Shown one piece after another: positions 1 to 8,460 of a DNA stretch of 64,000 nucleotides. Source of the DNA: Brucella pseudintermedia (GTDB lineage Bacteria > Pseudomonadota > Alphaproteobacteria > Rhizobiales > Rhizobiaceae). The translations under genes and the position numbers were made by a program. How positions within the stretch are numbered: the first letter of the stretch is position 1; every line of letters begins with the position of its first letter. The notes under the pieces are model-generated. The model saw nothing but the letters and a program-made list of their open reading frames with translations, was not told the origin of the DNA and made no database searches. The stretch lies in the NCBI RefSeq assembly GCF_042697365.1, contig NZ_CP137604.1; one strand, 5' to 3'.

Positions 1-1
1 A

Positions 2-169
2 AAAGGCGCCGAAAACATCATCGTGGTCTGCGGCGGTGTCGTTCCGCGTCAGGATTATCAGTATCTGTTCGATCATGGAGTAGCGGCAGTGTTCGGACCA
101 GGATCGAATGTGCTCGACTGCGCCCGCGCGGTACTTGATCTGATGGAAGGCAAACGCCGCAATCTTTGA
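2..169 (+). CDS. scpA: Methylmalonyl-CoA mutase, C-terminal end (partial)
   Basis: The window opens inside this gene; only the last 55 codons are present, ending in TGA. The readable part holds the motif VVCGGVVPRQDY followed by GVAAVFGPGS, typical of the end of the cobalamin-binding Rossmann-like domain of the methylmalonyl-CoA mutase large subunit. The enzyme interconverts succinyl-CoA and (R)-methylmalonyl-CoA in propionate and branched-chain catabolism in the cytosol. A related B12-dependent acyl-CoA mutase cannot be excluded from this fragment. A good terminator follows. Confidence 0.8.
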   Translation, partial: KGAENIIVVCGGVVPRQDYQYLFDHGVAAVFGPGSNVLDCARAVLDLMEGKRRNL

Positions 170-220
170 ATATTATCAGTTAGATACGTTCAGTACAGGA
201 TTCTATTTCTGAACGACTTC

Positions 221-250
221 AGAAGCCGGACGAACAGCCCGGCTTCTTGC
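221..250 (+). terminator. Rho-independent terminator after the mutase gene
   Basis: An inverted repeat agaagccgg / ccggcttct (221-229 with 239-247) is followed by a short T-containing tail (ttcttgct). It lies 50 bp after the mutase stop and just before the convergent 120-residue gene, so it probably ends the mutase transcript. Confidence 0.65.
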
Positions 251-263
251 TAGCAGTCATCGT

Positions 264-626
264 TCAATCTTTCGGCCCGGTAAAACCGGCGATCGTAGAA
301 CCCGTCACAGAGACTGGATCGCTGGCGGGAAACGTGTCTTCCAATCCCTCATCGAGCTGGCGCTCAAGTTCCGCCCGATCGCCGGAACGACGTGCGCTTG
401 GACGCGTCACAAAACTGCCCGGCTCAATACCGCATTCCGTACATGCAACCCCAAGAGCCTCACCCAGTTTCATAGCAGCGCGCCGCAGGACTTCATCGCG
501 CGCCAATTCTGCATCTGTCTCGTTCTCCACCTTCACGGTTATCTTCTCTTCGCCCTCGGTGATAAATTCCACCATGTAGAGCTTGAAGCCCCCCACCGAG
601 CTGATGCGGGTTTCAACAATGTCCAT
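264..626 (-). CDS. Conserved hypothetical protein with C-terminal LEDTFPASDPVSVT motif
   Basis: A 120-residue soluble protein. ATG at 624-626 is preceded on the minus strand by GGAGG at a suitable distance, which fixes the start. The N-terminal half looks like a small mixed alpha/beta unit (hydrophobic strands around YMVEFITEGEEKITVKV, then a helix rich in Glu/Arg). The C-terminal third carries LDEGLEDTFPASDPVSVT, a short motif I know from otherwise unrelated small alphaproteobacterial proteins. There is no signal peptide or membrane segment. It is divergent from the 124-residue membrane protein next door. Function unknown. Confidence 0.75.
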   Translation of the reverse strand: MDIVETRISSVGGFKLYMVEFITEGEEKITVKVENETDAELARDEVLRRAAMKLGEALGVACTECGIEPGSFVTRPSARRSGDRAELERQLDEGLEDTFPASDPVSVTGSTIAGFTGPKD

Positions 627-753
627 CGACTAACCTCCGCGTTTCTATCCAGAACAAACGTCGACCAGCGCGTGAAAGTTCCCGCCTTCATGTCGGGTGC
701 GGAACCGCGTCCCTCCATCGAGCGTTTCATGTCAGCCATTTTGGAGGTTTTTG

Positions 754-1128
754 ATGTCACAGTTCTTCACAAAGCTCAGCGAGAAATCTGCCGAACTTGC
801 AGGGCATTATCTGGCATTTGTCTTGGCGAGCTTGTTCATCATCATATGGGGCGTCACCGGGCCCTTGTTTAACTTCTCGGACACATGGCAACTTGTCGTG
901 AATACATCGACCACCATAATCACCTTTCTGATGGTCTTCCTTATCCAGAATGCACAGAACCGCGAAGCGAGTGCGACGCAGGCCAAACTTGATGAAATTC
1001 TGACCATCGTTTCGACGACGAAGATCGAAACCATTGGCGCAGAGCACCTGCCGCTCAACGAATTGAAGCTGCTTTTGCAACGGTTTGAAGAGCAAAGCGA
1101 AGTCATCCACGCGGATGAGCCGAAATGA
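754..1128 (+). CDS. Low-affinity iron permease family membrane protein
   Basis: A 124-residue protein. An in-frame upstream start at 697 exists, but ATG at 754 has GGAGG seven bases before it and gives the usual family N-terminus (MSQFFTKLSEK). Two hydrophobic segments are visible: residues about 19-36 (LAFVLASLFIIIWGVTG) and 46-63 (STTIITFLMVFLIQNAQN). The pattern TGPLFNFSDTWQLVVNT followed by IQNAQNR is the signature of the bacterial proteins related to fungal low-affinity iron permease Fet4. The C-terminal half is a charged cytoplasmic helix. Iron transport has not been shown for most bacterial members, so the name is by family only. Confidence 0.8.
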   Translation: MSQFFTKLSEKSAELAGHYLAFVLASLFIIIWGVTGPLFNFSDTWQLVVNTSTTIITFLMVFLIQNAQNREASATQAKLDEILTIVSTTKIETIGAEHLPLNELKLLLQRFEEQSEVIHADEPK

Positions 1129-1203
1129 GGAGCCTATCTTTCCATGCGGGCGACCGCGCCTATATTCCACCGGGAATTTTATCGCCAGCAGAAAGGTTAT
1201 CCA

Positions 1204-1740
1204 ATGGCCGTCACCAGAAAGCAGGAAGCGCGTGCTCTGAATACCGACGAAAAGGAACTGGTCGAAAAATCGCACCATCCTTTTTTGCAGAACGTTCCCG
1301 ATGAAGAGCTTGACCATCTGGCGAAACTGATCCGCGAACGCCGCAAGAAGGCGCGAGATCAGGCCCATCAGCGCAGACGCGAAATGCGCCGCAAGGCGGC
1401 GGCTCGCGGGGCTACGCCCTCCAAGGCGGACGAAGGTTCACATCTGAAAGTATCCGTCTTGGCCATGGCACTGCGTCGTATCAACACGGAAGTTGAACGC
1501 CGGCGCCGCATGGCGGCCAGTGCTCAGTTGATTGCCAATGCCCGCAAAGCGCTCGCGGCCAAGGAAGCAAGCGAAAAGAAAAGCAAGGATTTCAATACCC
1601 GCCATGCACTGGAGGGCATGCGCAATATTCCCAATGAAAAATATGGCAGTCTTATCCGCCCCGCAGAACGTGGACGGTTGCGGAAGGCCGCAAGCGTAGC
1701 GCAGGCCAAGAAGGATTCCCGCCAGAAGGAAACAGGTTAG
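1204..1740 (+). CDS. Conserved hypothetical protein, highly basic and helical
   Basis: A 178-residue protein. The reading frame is open from 1144, but ATG at 1204 after gaaaggttatcc is the better start. The protein is very rich in Lys, Arg and Ala with long predicted helices (for example ERRKKARDQAHQRRREMRRK at about residues 49-68 and a second basic helix near 100-140). No membrane segment or known catalytic motif is seen. The composition suggests nucleic-acid or ribosome association, but that is inference. Its TAG stop overlaps the TAA stop of the convergent aldo/keto reductase. Confidence 0.7.
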   Translation: MAVTRKQEARALNTDEKELVEKSHHPFLQNVPDEELDHLAKLIRERRKKARDQAHQRRREMRRKAAARGATPSKADEGSHLKVSVLAMALRRINTEVERRRRMAASAQLIANARKALAAKEASEKKSKDFNTRHALEGMRNIPNEKYGSLIRPAERGRLRKAASVAQAKKDSRQKETG

Positions 1741-2582
1741 AGCATTTCCAGCGCCATTTTTCGGGACGGCGGCGGGAAAACCTGATCCAGACGTTTCAAC
1801 TGATCGTCGGAAAGCCGCAACTCGGCGGCTTTTCTGTTGTCCCGGACATGATGCAGGTTGGACGACTTTGGAATTGCGATGACATTGCCGTTGCGCATCG
1901 CCCAGGCAAGCGCGACCGAAGCTGGCGTTCCGCCAGTTTCATCCGCAATTTCCGCTAATACGGGACTACCCAGCAACCGTCCCTGTTCAATTGGGGAATA
2001 AGCCATCAGGGGAATTTTTCGCTCGGCACACCAAGGCAGCAGGTCGAATTCGGGCCCGCGCCGCGTCAGATTATAGAGTATCTGGTTCGTCGCAACATCC
2101 ATGCCGTTCGCTACGTCGGCGAGTTCTTTCATGTCGTCCGTATCGAAATTGCTGACACCCCAGCTCGCGATCTTGCCCGCATGCTTCAGGTCTTCAAAAG
2201 CCGCAACGGTCTCTTCAAGCGGATATTGCCCACGCCAGTGCAGGAGATAGAGATCGATACGTTCGGTGCGAAGCCGCTTCAAGCTTCTCTCGCAGGCCTC
2301 GATTGTGCCGTTCCTCGACGCATTGAACGGCAGCACCTTGCTGACGAGGAACACATCGTCCCGTCGGCCTGAGACAGCTTCACCGACCACGTCCTCCGCC
2401 TCGCCGTCCGCATACATTTCCGCCGTATCGATCAGTGTCATCCCCAGATCGATACCGCTCCTCAGCGCTTCGATTTCATGGCGGCGTTGTGCGCTGTCCT
2501 CGCCCATATACCAGGTGCCCTGCCCGAGCGCCGGAACTGTCTGTCCCGATGGAAGAGTAATCCGTGGTATAGTTCCGGTCAT
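1737..2582 (-). CDS. Aldo/keto reductase
   Basis: A 281-residue NADPH-dependent aldo/keto reductase of TIM-barrel fold, full length for the family. The catalytic tetrad can be read: Asp and Tyr in LIDTAEMY, Lys in LVSKVLP and His in LYLLHW. The NADPH-binding end is in IPKSSNLHHVRDN, and AYSPIEQGRLL matches the loop before it. These enzymes reduce aldehydes and ketones in the cytosol; the substrate cannot be told from sequence. The gene stands alone and converges on the basic protein at 1204-1740 with overlapping stop codons. Confidence 0.9.
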   Translation of the reverse strand: MTGTIPRITLPSGQTVPALGQGTWYMGEDSAQRRHEIEALRSGIDLGMTLIDTAEMYADGEAEDVVGEAVSGRRDDVFLVSKVLPFNASRNGTIEACERSLKRLRTERIDLYLLHWRGQYPLEETVAAFEDLKHAGKIASWGVSNFDTDDMKELADVANGMDVATNQILYNLTRRGPEFDLLPWCAERKIPLMAYSPIEQGRLLGSPVLAEIADETGGTPASVALAWAMRNGNVIAIPKSSNLHHVRDNRKAAELRLSDDQLKRLDQVFPPPSRKMALEML

Positions 2583-2653
2583 CGCATTTCCCCTCTGAAA
2601 CGATCATAGCCATGATCGCCACTTGGCCGCAAAATTCAAGACCTTGGGAGGGA

Positions 2654-3490
2654 TCAGGCGAAATGCAAACCGAAACCCTGCATGAGCCTGCGGATGGCGT
2701 AGTCCGGATTCCGGGATGTGACGACTGCCAGATCGTTATGATGGTGCAATTCCTCATCATCGCGGCGTGGTTTCAACAGCGAAACGGTGCGGCGGGCAAT
2801 CGCTTCGGCAGGGTCGAGCCAGTCAACCGGCCAGGGCGCCAGCCGACGGAAAACATTGGCGAGAAACGGATAGTGTGTGCAGGCCAGAACGACGATGTCG
2901 GTACGATTGCCATCCTGTTCGATGAAACAGGGAGCAATCTGTTCCACAACCAGCGCCTCGTCGATCTTCTCGCCACGAATATGCGCTTCCGCCACTGCCG
3001 CAAGTTGGTCAGCACCGACGAGACGAACATGGCACTGCGTAGCAAAGGATTGAATAAGGTCTCGCGTATAGGCCCGCTTGACAGTGCCGGGGGTAGCCAG
3101 CACGGAAACAAGGCCTGACGAGGTTCTTTCGGCGGCGGGCTTGATCGCCGGTACGGTTCCCACGAATGGCACCGCAGGATAGGCATTCCGTAAGTCGTCC
3201 AGCACCAGCGTGGAGGCGGTATTGCAGGCGATGACCGCAATTTCAGGATCATGGTCGGCAATGAGCTTGCCGAACAGCTCTACGATCCTCCCCCTCAATG
3301 CATCCTCTTCCCACCCGCCATAGGGAAATCCGGCATCGTCGGCAACATAGACGAAACGGCGATCCGGCATAAGCACCCGCGCTTCCCGCAAGACCGTCAG
3401 TCCGCCGATGCCGCTGTCAAAAACCAGAATGGGTCTTTCGGCGCCGGCAGGGGATTTGGCGGAGAAACTCACAGCGGGCGCGTTTTTCAT
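2654..3490 (-). CDS. murI: Glutamate racemase
   Basis: A 278-residue enzyme converting L-glutamate to D-glutamate for peptidoglycan. The two catalytic cysteines are present: Cys89 in IACNTAST and Cys204 in LACTHYPF. The N-terminal FDSGIGGLTVLRE loop with the family Asp and Ser, and PYGGW (family PYG), are also intact. Its ATG overlaps the TGA of the upstream methyltransferase gene in an ATGA, so the two are probably translationally coupled in one transcript. It shares only a short gap with the convergent/divergent neighbour at 2582. Confidence 0.95.
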   Translation of the reverse strand: MKNAPAVSFSAKSPAGAERPILVFDSGIGGLTVLREARVLMPDRRFVYVADDAGFPYGGWEEDALRGRIVELFGKLIADHDPEIAVIACNTASTLVLDDLRNAYPAVPFVGTVPAIKPAAERTSSGLVSVLATPGTVKRAYTRDLIQSFATQCHVRLVGADQLAAVAEAHIRGEKIDEALVVEQIAPCFIEQDGNRTDIVVLACTHYPFLANVFRRLAPWPVDWLDPAEAIARRTVSLLKPRRDDEELHHHNDLAVVTSRNPDYAIRRLMQGFGLHFA

Positions 3491-4332
3491 TCGTCCTTGT
3501 CCTTTGTTGCCGGAGCCTCGGTGGCCGGCTTTCGCGCACGCCCGTCGGGAGCACCGGAGCCGCGCGGCTTCTTCGGCGTGAAAACATCAAGCGACGTGAT
3601 GACGCCGCGCAGTAGCTTCAGCTCTGCCGATGCGAAACCCGCACGCGTCAGCACGGCGCGCAGATTATTGACCATGATTTCCTTGCGGGCTTCAGGGCGG
3701 AAATAACCGCGCACATCAAGAGCTTCTTCCAGATGGTTGAAGAGCCCCTGCAGTTCCTTCTTCGGCGCCAGTTCAAGTTCCGGGCCACGGAATACGGTCT
3801 CTGTTTCTTTTTCAAGGCCCGACTTCATCCATTCATAAGACATGAGCAGGACAGCTTGCGCGATATTCAGCGATGCGAAGGCTGGGTTGACGGGGAATGT
3901 GACCAACTCGTCCGCAAGCCCCACTTCTTCATTGCTGAGGCCGAAGCGTTCGCGGCCAAACAGGATGCCTGTCTTTTCGCCAGTTCTAAAACGACGGCGC
4001 AGCTCACCACCGGCTTCCACGGCACTGCGAACTTGCTTGAAACCATCGCGTTCGCGAGCCGTCGTCGCATAGACGAAATTGAGGTCAGCGATAGCGGAAG
4101 GCAGGTCGTCATAAACCACCGCATTGTCGATCACATGATCGGCCTTGCTTGCTGCTGCCCTCGCCTTTTCGCTTGGAAACTCCTCGCGCGGGTTGACCAG
4201 ACGCAGTTCAGCCAAACCGAAATTGGCCATGGCGCGCGCCACCATGCCGATGTTCTCGGGCAATTGCGGCTCCACCAGCACGATTGCCGGTCCTTCCGCG
4301 AGTATGGGGCGCTGCTTATCTGTTCCTGCCAT
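3487..4332 (-). CDS. trmJ: SpoU/TrmJ-family RNA 2'-O-methyltransferase
   Basis: A 281-residue SPOUT methyltransferase. The frame is open further upstream, but ATG at 4332 (MAGTDKQ) places the family start motif IVLVEPQLPENIGMVARAM at residues about 18-36 as expected. The other SAM-knot motifs are LFGRERFGLSNEEV and LNIAQAVLLMSYEW. Bacterial TrmJ methylates the ribose of residue 32 in the tRNA anticodon loop. The C-terminal extension of about 40 residues is basic and low-complexity (KKPRGSGAPDGRARKPATE). It is the first gene of a pair with murI (4-bp overlap). Confidence 0.85.
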   Translation of the reverse strand: MAGTDKQRPILAEGPAIVLVEPQLPENIGMVARAMANFGLAELRLVNPREEFPSEKARAAASKADHVIDNAVVYDDLPSAIADLNFVYATTARERDGFKQVRSAVEAGGELRRRFRTGEKTGILFGRERFGLSNEEVGLADELVTFPVNPAFASLNIAQAVLLMSYEWMKSGLEKETETVFRGPELELAPKKELQGLFNHLEEALDVRGYFRPEARKEIMVNNLRAVLTRAGFASAELKLLRGVITSLDVFTPKKPRGSGAPDGRARKPATEAPATKDKDE

Positions 4333-4508
4333 GATGTTTTCCGCTGTGCTATAAAATCGTGGCGCTTCCCTGACATAATTGACGCTGAATCGCAAAGATT
4401 CCCCTTACGCACTTGGATGAAAAGCCCATGTAGTAGCCCGATAACACCTGCGCACCGGTCATTCGTGCCAGACTGGTGCCCCAGATGCAGGATCAAGGGA
4501 GGAAAACC

Positions 4509-5093
4509 ATGTCCGGTAAGAAAATTCTGATGCTTTGCGGCGACTTTGGCGAGGACTACGAAACCATGGTCCCGTTCCAGACGTTGCTGACGGTTGGCCA
4601 TACGGTTCATGCGGTCTGCCCTGGCAAGAAAGCCGGCGATCATATCGCGACAGCCATTCACGACTTCGAGGGTCATCAGACCTATACGGAAAAGCCCGGC
4701 CATAACTTCACTCTCAATGCAACATTCGCCGACGTGAAGTCGGAAAGCTATGACGCACTTGTCATTCCCGGTGGCCGGGCGCCGGAATATCTGCGTCTCG
4801 ACGACAATGTTATCGCCGTGGTGAAGCACTTCTTCGAGGCGAACAAGCCCGTTGCCGCCGTCTGCCACGGCGCGCAATTGCTGGCCGCTGCGCGCGTTCT
4901 GGAGGGCCGCACCTGTTCGGCTTATCCGGCGTGCCGCCCCGAAGTTGAACTTGCTGGCGGCACCTATGCCGATATTCCGGTCGATCAGGCCGTGACGGAT
5001 GGCAATCTCGTGACCTCGCCTGCATGGCCAGCCCATCCCGCTTGGCTGGCACAGTTCCTCACAGTCCTCGGCACAAGGATCACCCACAGCTGA
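4509..5093 (+). CDS. DJ-1/PfpI family protein (class I glutamine amidotransferase-like)
   Basis: A 194-residue protein. ATG at 4509 follows GGAGG; the frame is open from 4476. The nucleophile elbow Cys119 is in AVCHGAQLL with His120 next to it, and the conserved Glu sits in the N-terminal DFGEDYE stretch. The motif LVIPGGRAPEYLR is typical of PfpI-type members such as YhbO. Members act as proteases, glyoxalases or deglycases; which one applies here is not decidable. It is divergent from trmJ. Confidence 0.85.
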   Translation: MSGKKILMLCGDFGEDYETMVPFQTLLTVGHTVHAVCPGKKAGDHIATAIHDFEGHQTYTEKPGHNFTLNATFADVKSESYDALVIPGGRAPEYLRLDDNVIAVVKHFFEANKPVAAVCHGAQLLAAARVLEGRTCSAYPACRPEVELAGGTYADIPVDQAVTDGNLVTSPAWPAHPAWLAQFLTVLGTRITHS

Positions 5094-5179
5094 TCGCAAC
5101 ACCCGCCTGTGACCATCAAGGTTGCAGGTGGGGCAAAACTGCGCGACAGTAAGTTTGGGAGAACGATCCGGAGGAAACC

Positions 5180-5590
5180 ATGTGCAGGCTGTTCATCGGC
5201 GCCAATCCTGAGCTCTGGCAGAGCGTGACGCGTTCGCTGCGCATAGACGGCGTTGTAACAAGCGTGCGGCTTGAAAATTTCTTCTGGTGGGCTCTCGAAG
5301 ATATTGCCGCGCGCGATGATCTCACTGTCAACCGCCTCATAGGCAAACTTTATAATGAATCCCGGAATGAAGGCCACGACCTCGACAATTTCGCCTCGTT
5401 CCTGCGGGTCTGCTGCGGACGCTATCTTTCGCTGCAGTTGAATGGTCTTGTCCCGATGGACCAGTCGACAGCCATTTCCACGCTCGACGCTGACGCCATT
5501 CTGGCGAGCGAAGAGAAAAACTATCGTCAGCGGCCATCCTCATGGGAAAAATCGCGCAACAGCGATCATGCGGCACACCGCGCCGCATGA
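5180..5590 (+). CDS. Ribbon-helix-helix domain protein (RHH_4 family)
   Basis: A 136-residue protein with ATG at 5180 after GGAGG. Residues about 20-90 match the ribbon-helix-helix domain common in Rhizobiales: a strand (VTSVRLENFFWWALEDIA) followed by two helices ending FLRVCCGRYL. The C-terminal tail is charged and probably disordered. RHH proteins usually bind DNA as dimers. No target can be named; it is about 90 bp after the DJ-1 gene and could be co-transcribed with it. Confidence 0.75.
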   Translation: MCRLFIGANPELWQSVTRSLRIDGVVTSVRLENFFWWALEDIAARDDLTVNRLIGKLYNESRNEGHDLDNFASFLRVCCGRYLSLQLNGLVPMDQSTAISTLDADAILASEEKNYRQRPSSWEKSRNSDHAAHRAA

Positions 5591-5656
5591 TTGGCTCTCT
5601 CCCGAATTTTTGACCATTCAGCCGGTTTATAGGCCAAAGAATAAGCCTCTTACGCT

Positions 5657-5684
5657 TTGCCTTATTCGCCGTGAGTGCTATACG
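5657..5684 (+). promoter_or_regulatory. Candidate promoter of icd
   Basis: TTGCCT (5657-5662) and TATACG (5679-5684) are separated by 16 bp, 31 bp before the icd ATG. The -10 region reads CTATAC, close to the alphaproteobacterial housekeeping pattern. This is a reading by eye in a 125-bp gap and could be wrong. Confidence 0.35.
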
Positions 5685-5715
5685 GGCGCGACGCATTGAA
5701 AAAGAGGCTTCATCC

Positions 5716-6930
5716 ATGGCAAAAATCAAGGTTGCGAACCCGGTCGTTGAACTCGACGGCGACGAGATGACCCGCATTATCTGGCAGTTCATCAAGGACA
5801 AGCTTATCCATCCTTACCTCGACATTGATCTGAAATATTACGATCTGTCGGTTGAGAACCGCGATGCGACCAACGACCAGGTCACCATCGATGCAGCCAA
5901 TGCCATCAAGGAACATGGCGTCGGCGTGAAGTGCGCAACCATCACGCCCGACGAAGCGCGCGTTGAAGAATTCAAGCTCAAGAAAATGTGGAAGTCGCCA
6001 AACGGCACCATCCGCAACATTCTTGGCGGCGTGATCTTCCGCGAGCCGATCATCTGCAAGAACGTTCCGCGCCTCGTTCCAGGCTGGACCCAGCCGATTA
6101 TCGTCGGCCGCCATGCTTTCGGCGACCAATATCGCGCGACCGATTTCAAGTTCCCCGGCAAGGGTACGCTGACGATCAAATTCGTCGGTGAAGATGGCGA
6201 GACCATCGAACACGAGGTCTATCAGGCTCCTTCGGCTGGCGTGGCTCTTGCCATGTACAACCTTGACGAATCGATCCGTGAATTCGCCCGCGCTTCCTTC
6301 AACTACGGCTTGCAGCGCGGCTATCCGGTCTATCTCTCCACCAAAAACACCATCCTGAAAGCCTATGACGGTCGCTTCAAGGATATCTTCCAGGAAGTCT
6401 TCGACGCTGAATTCAAGTCGAAGTTTGAGGAAAAGAAGATCTGGTACGAACATCGCCTCATCGACGACATGGTTGCTTCGGCGCTCAAGTGGTCGGGCGG
6501 CTATGTCTGGGCCTGCAAGAACTATGACGGCGACGTGCAGTCGGACATCGTGGCGCAGGGCTTCGGCTCGCTCGGCCTGATGACCTCGGTTCTGATGACG
6601 CCGGATGGCAAGACCGTTGAAGCTGAAGCTGCCCACGGCACCGTGACCCGTCACTATCGCCAGCATCAGAAGGGCGAGGAAACCTCGACCAACTCGATCG
6701 CTTCGATCTTCGCATGGACCCGCGGTCTCGCCCACCGTGCCAAGCTTGACGACAATGCCGAGCTGAAGCGTTTTGCCGACACGCTGGAAAAGGTCTGCGT
6801 GGACACCGTTGAAAGCGGCTTCATGACCAAGGATCTAGCGCTGCTCATCGGTCCGGATCAGCCTTGGCTTTCCACTACGGGTTTCCTCGACAAGATCGAC
6901 GAAAACCTCAAGAAGGCCATGGCCGCCTGA
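5716..6930 (+). CDS. icd: Isocitrate dehydrogenase (NADP+)
   Basis: A 404-residue cytosolic enzyme of the TCA cycle that oxidatively decarboxylates isocitrate to 2-oxoglutarate. The start MAKIKVANPVVELDGDEMTR at 5716 gives the family N-terminus; the frame is open 45 bp further upstream. It belongs to the type II homodimeric class resembling mitochondrial IDH, not the E. coli Icd type: see KSPNGTIRNILGG, the IVGRHAFGDQY loop and AAHGTVTRHYR. The 3' end is followed directly by a strong terminator, so it is probably monocistronic. Confidence 0.97.
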   Translation: MAKIKVANPVVELDGDEMTRIIWQFIKDKLIHPYLDIDLKYYDLSVENRDATNDQVTIDAANAIKEHGVGVKCATITPDEARVEEFKLKKMWKSPNGTIRNILGGVIFREPIICKNVPRLVPGWTQPIIVGRHAFGDQYRATDFKFPGKGTLTIKFVGEDGETIEHEVYQAPSAGVALAMYNLDESIREFARASFNYGLQRGYPVYLSTKNTILKAYDGRFKDIFQEVFDAEFKSKFEEKKIWYEHRLIDDMVASALKWSGGYVWACKNYDGDVQSDIVAQGFGSLGLMTSVLMTPDGKTVEAEAAHGTVTRHYRQHQKGEETSTNSIASIFAWTRGLAHRAKLDDNAELKRFADTLEKVCVDTVESGFMTKDLALLIGPDQPWLSTTGFLDKIDENLKKAMAA

Positions 6931-6960
6931 TCGGGTATTCGACCCATTCTCGATATAGAG

Positions 6961-6990
6961 AACCCGGCAGCAATGCTGCCGGGTTTTTTC
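6961..6990 (+). terminator. Rho-independent terminator of icd
   Basis: A perfect 11-bp stem (aacccggcagc / gctgccgggtt) with a 3-nt loop (aat), followed by a run of six T. It starts 31 bp after the icd stop. Confidence 0.93.
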
Positions 6991-7044
6991 ATTTCCTTTT
7001 CAAGGGAAAAAGCGCATCCTGCCACCTCTTACAGGGAGGATGAA

Positions 7045-7665
7045 ATGGCTGAGTTGAAGCTCTATACCAACCCGATGTCGCGCGGACGTATCGCGCGCTG
7101 GATGCTGGAAGAGATCGGCAAACCCTATGATGTGGAAATATTGGATTTCGGCCCTCCGATGAAGGGACCGGATTACTGTACGATCAACCCGATGGGAAAA
7201 GTTCCAGCGCTCCGCCACGGCGAGGCGGTGGTGACGGAGGTGGCCGCCATTTGCGCTTATCTGGCAACGACGTTTCCCGAAGCCGGTCTGGCGCCGCACC
7301 CCGATGAGCGCGCGGATTTCTTCCGCTGGCTGTTCTTTACATCCGGTCCCGTCGAGGCTGCGCTTTCCAACCATGCGCTTGGCTTTGAAATCCCCGCGGA
7401 CAAGCAGGGAATGGTCGGCTACGGCAACTACGACATGGTGGTCAACACTTTGGAAAAAGCGGTGTCCCAGCATCCCTACATCACCGGCGACCGTTTCACA
7501 GCGGCTGACGTTTATGTCGGTTCTCACATTGGCTGGGGTCTGCGCTTTGGCACCTTGCCTGCTCGTGGCGCATTCGTCGCCTATTGGGATCGCCTGAAGG
7601 ATCGCCCCGCGATGAAACGGGCCACGGAGTTGGACGATGGGGCCGCGGCCGCCACACAACATTGA
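7045..7665 (+). CDS. Glutathione S-transferase family protein
   Basis: A 206-residue protein starting at ATG 7045 (MAELKLYTNP) after an AGGGAGG ribosome binding site. The N-terminal thioredoxin-like domain shows LYTNPMSRGRIARWMLEE and the glutathione-binding NPMGKVPALRHGEAVVTEVAAICAYL region (split here by cis-Pro in KVPAL). The C-terminal domain is all-helical with the N-capping box TAADVYVG. A Ser after the first strand probably activates glutathione. The substrate is unknown. It stands between the icd terminator and a convergent ArsR-type regulator gene. Confidence 0.88.
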   Translation: MAELKLYTNPMSRGRIARWMLEEIGKPYDVEILDFGPPMKGPDYCTINPMGKVPALRHGEAVVTEVAAICAYLATTFPEAGLAPHPDERADFFRWLFFTSGPVEAALSNHALGFEIPADKQGMVGYGNYDMVVNTLEKAVSQHPYITGDRFTAADVYVGSHIGWGLRFGTLPARGAFVAYWDRLKDRPAMKRATELDDGAAAATQH

Positions 7666-7689
7666 TACAGGCATTGCTGGCTGTTCAGG

Positions 7690-8379
7690 TCACGTAATCT
7701 GGCCAGCCAGTTCAAACGTCCGCGAGAAAGCCTGCGCCCCCTTGGGCGAGAACGCGATGACGCGCCCCTCTTCCCGGCGTGCCCAGCCTTGCGAAATAAA
7801 ATGGTTCAAAAGCGCGGCACCAAGTGCACCACCCAGATGGTTGCGGCGTTCGCTCCAGTCGAGACAGTGACGGCAGACCGGGCGCTTGCCCTGCTCCAAA
7901 TGGGTCACATCCACGCCAAGGCAAGTGAAAAAGGATTTGCCTTTTTCTGTCAGTACCGGCTCCTCGCCATCGGCGATCAGCCCCAGCCGATGCGAGGCAT
8001 CGAGCATCTCGACACCGCGTTCGCCGGCCAGATGATCATAGCAAATCCGCGCCTTGCGTAGCGCCTGATCTTTCGGACCAGTCCGCACCCGCACAGCGCC
8101 GGTGCGTTGCGCAAGCCCCATCAGTCCTTCCAGAACCTGTGCCACATCTGTTCCTGAAAGACGGAAATAACGATGCCGACCCTGCTTCTCCGCAACCAGC
8201 AGATTGGCTGCACCGAGCTTTGCAAGATGTCCGCTTGCCGTTTGCAGCGTCACGCCTGCCGCCGACGCAAGTTCGCTGACCGTCAGCGCGCGGCCATCCA
8301 TCAACGCCGTGAGCATGTTTGCGCGCGCAGGATCGCCAAGAAGTGCGGCAACGGAAGCTATGATCGGACCATCTTTCAT
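7690..8379 (-). CDS. ArsR-family winged-helix transcriptional regulator
   Basis: A 229-residue protein, longer than the usual 100-120 of ArsR. Residues about 5-95 form the winged helix: ALLGDPARANMLTALMDG, then LTVSELASAAGVTLQTASGHLAKL as helix-turn-helix. The C-terminal half contains FTCLGVDVTHLEQ and CRHCLDWSERR, with two cysteines that could sense redox or bind metal (inference), and a second helical unit GALGAALLNHFISQGWARR. It is divergent from the NIPSNAP/monooxygenase pair across 81 bp and is the natural candidate to control it. Confidence 0.85.
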   Translation of the reverse strand: MKDGPIIASVAALLGDPARANMLTALMDGRALTVSELASAAGVTLQTASGHLAKLGAANLLVAEKQGRHRYFRLSGTDVAQVLEGLMGLAQRTGAVRVRTGPKDQALRKARICYDHLAGERGVEMLDASHRLGLIADGEEPVLTEKGKSFFTCLGVDVTHLEQGKRPVCRHCLDWSERRNHLGGALGAALLNHFISQGWARREEGRVIAFSPKGAQAFSRTFELAGQIT

Positions 8380-8460
8380 ACTTCGATGCTAACCGAACTA
8401 TAGAGATGTTTCAATTGCTACATTGTCACCATCGAAGACAGGCATTTGAAGGAGACATGC

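Noticed and set aside
5710..6735. A 341-codon open frame on the minus strand inside icd
   Set aside because: It is the mirror frame of a conserved gene in GC-rich DNA; no family sequence, and icd is certain on the other strand.
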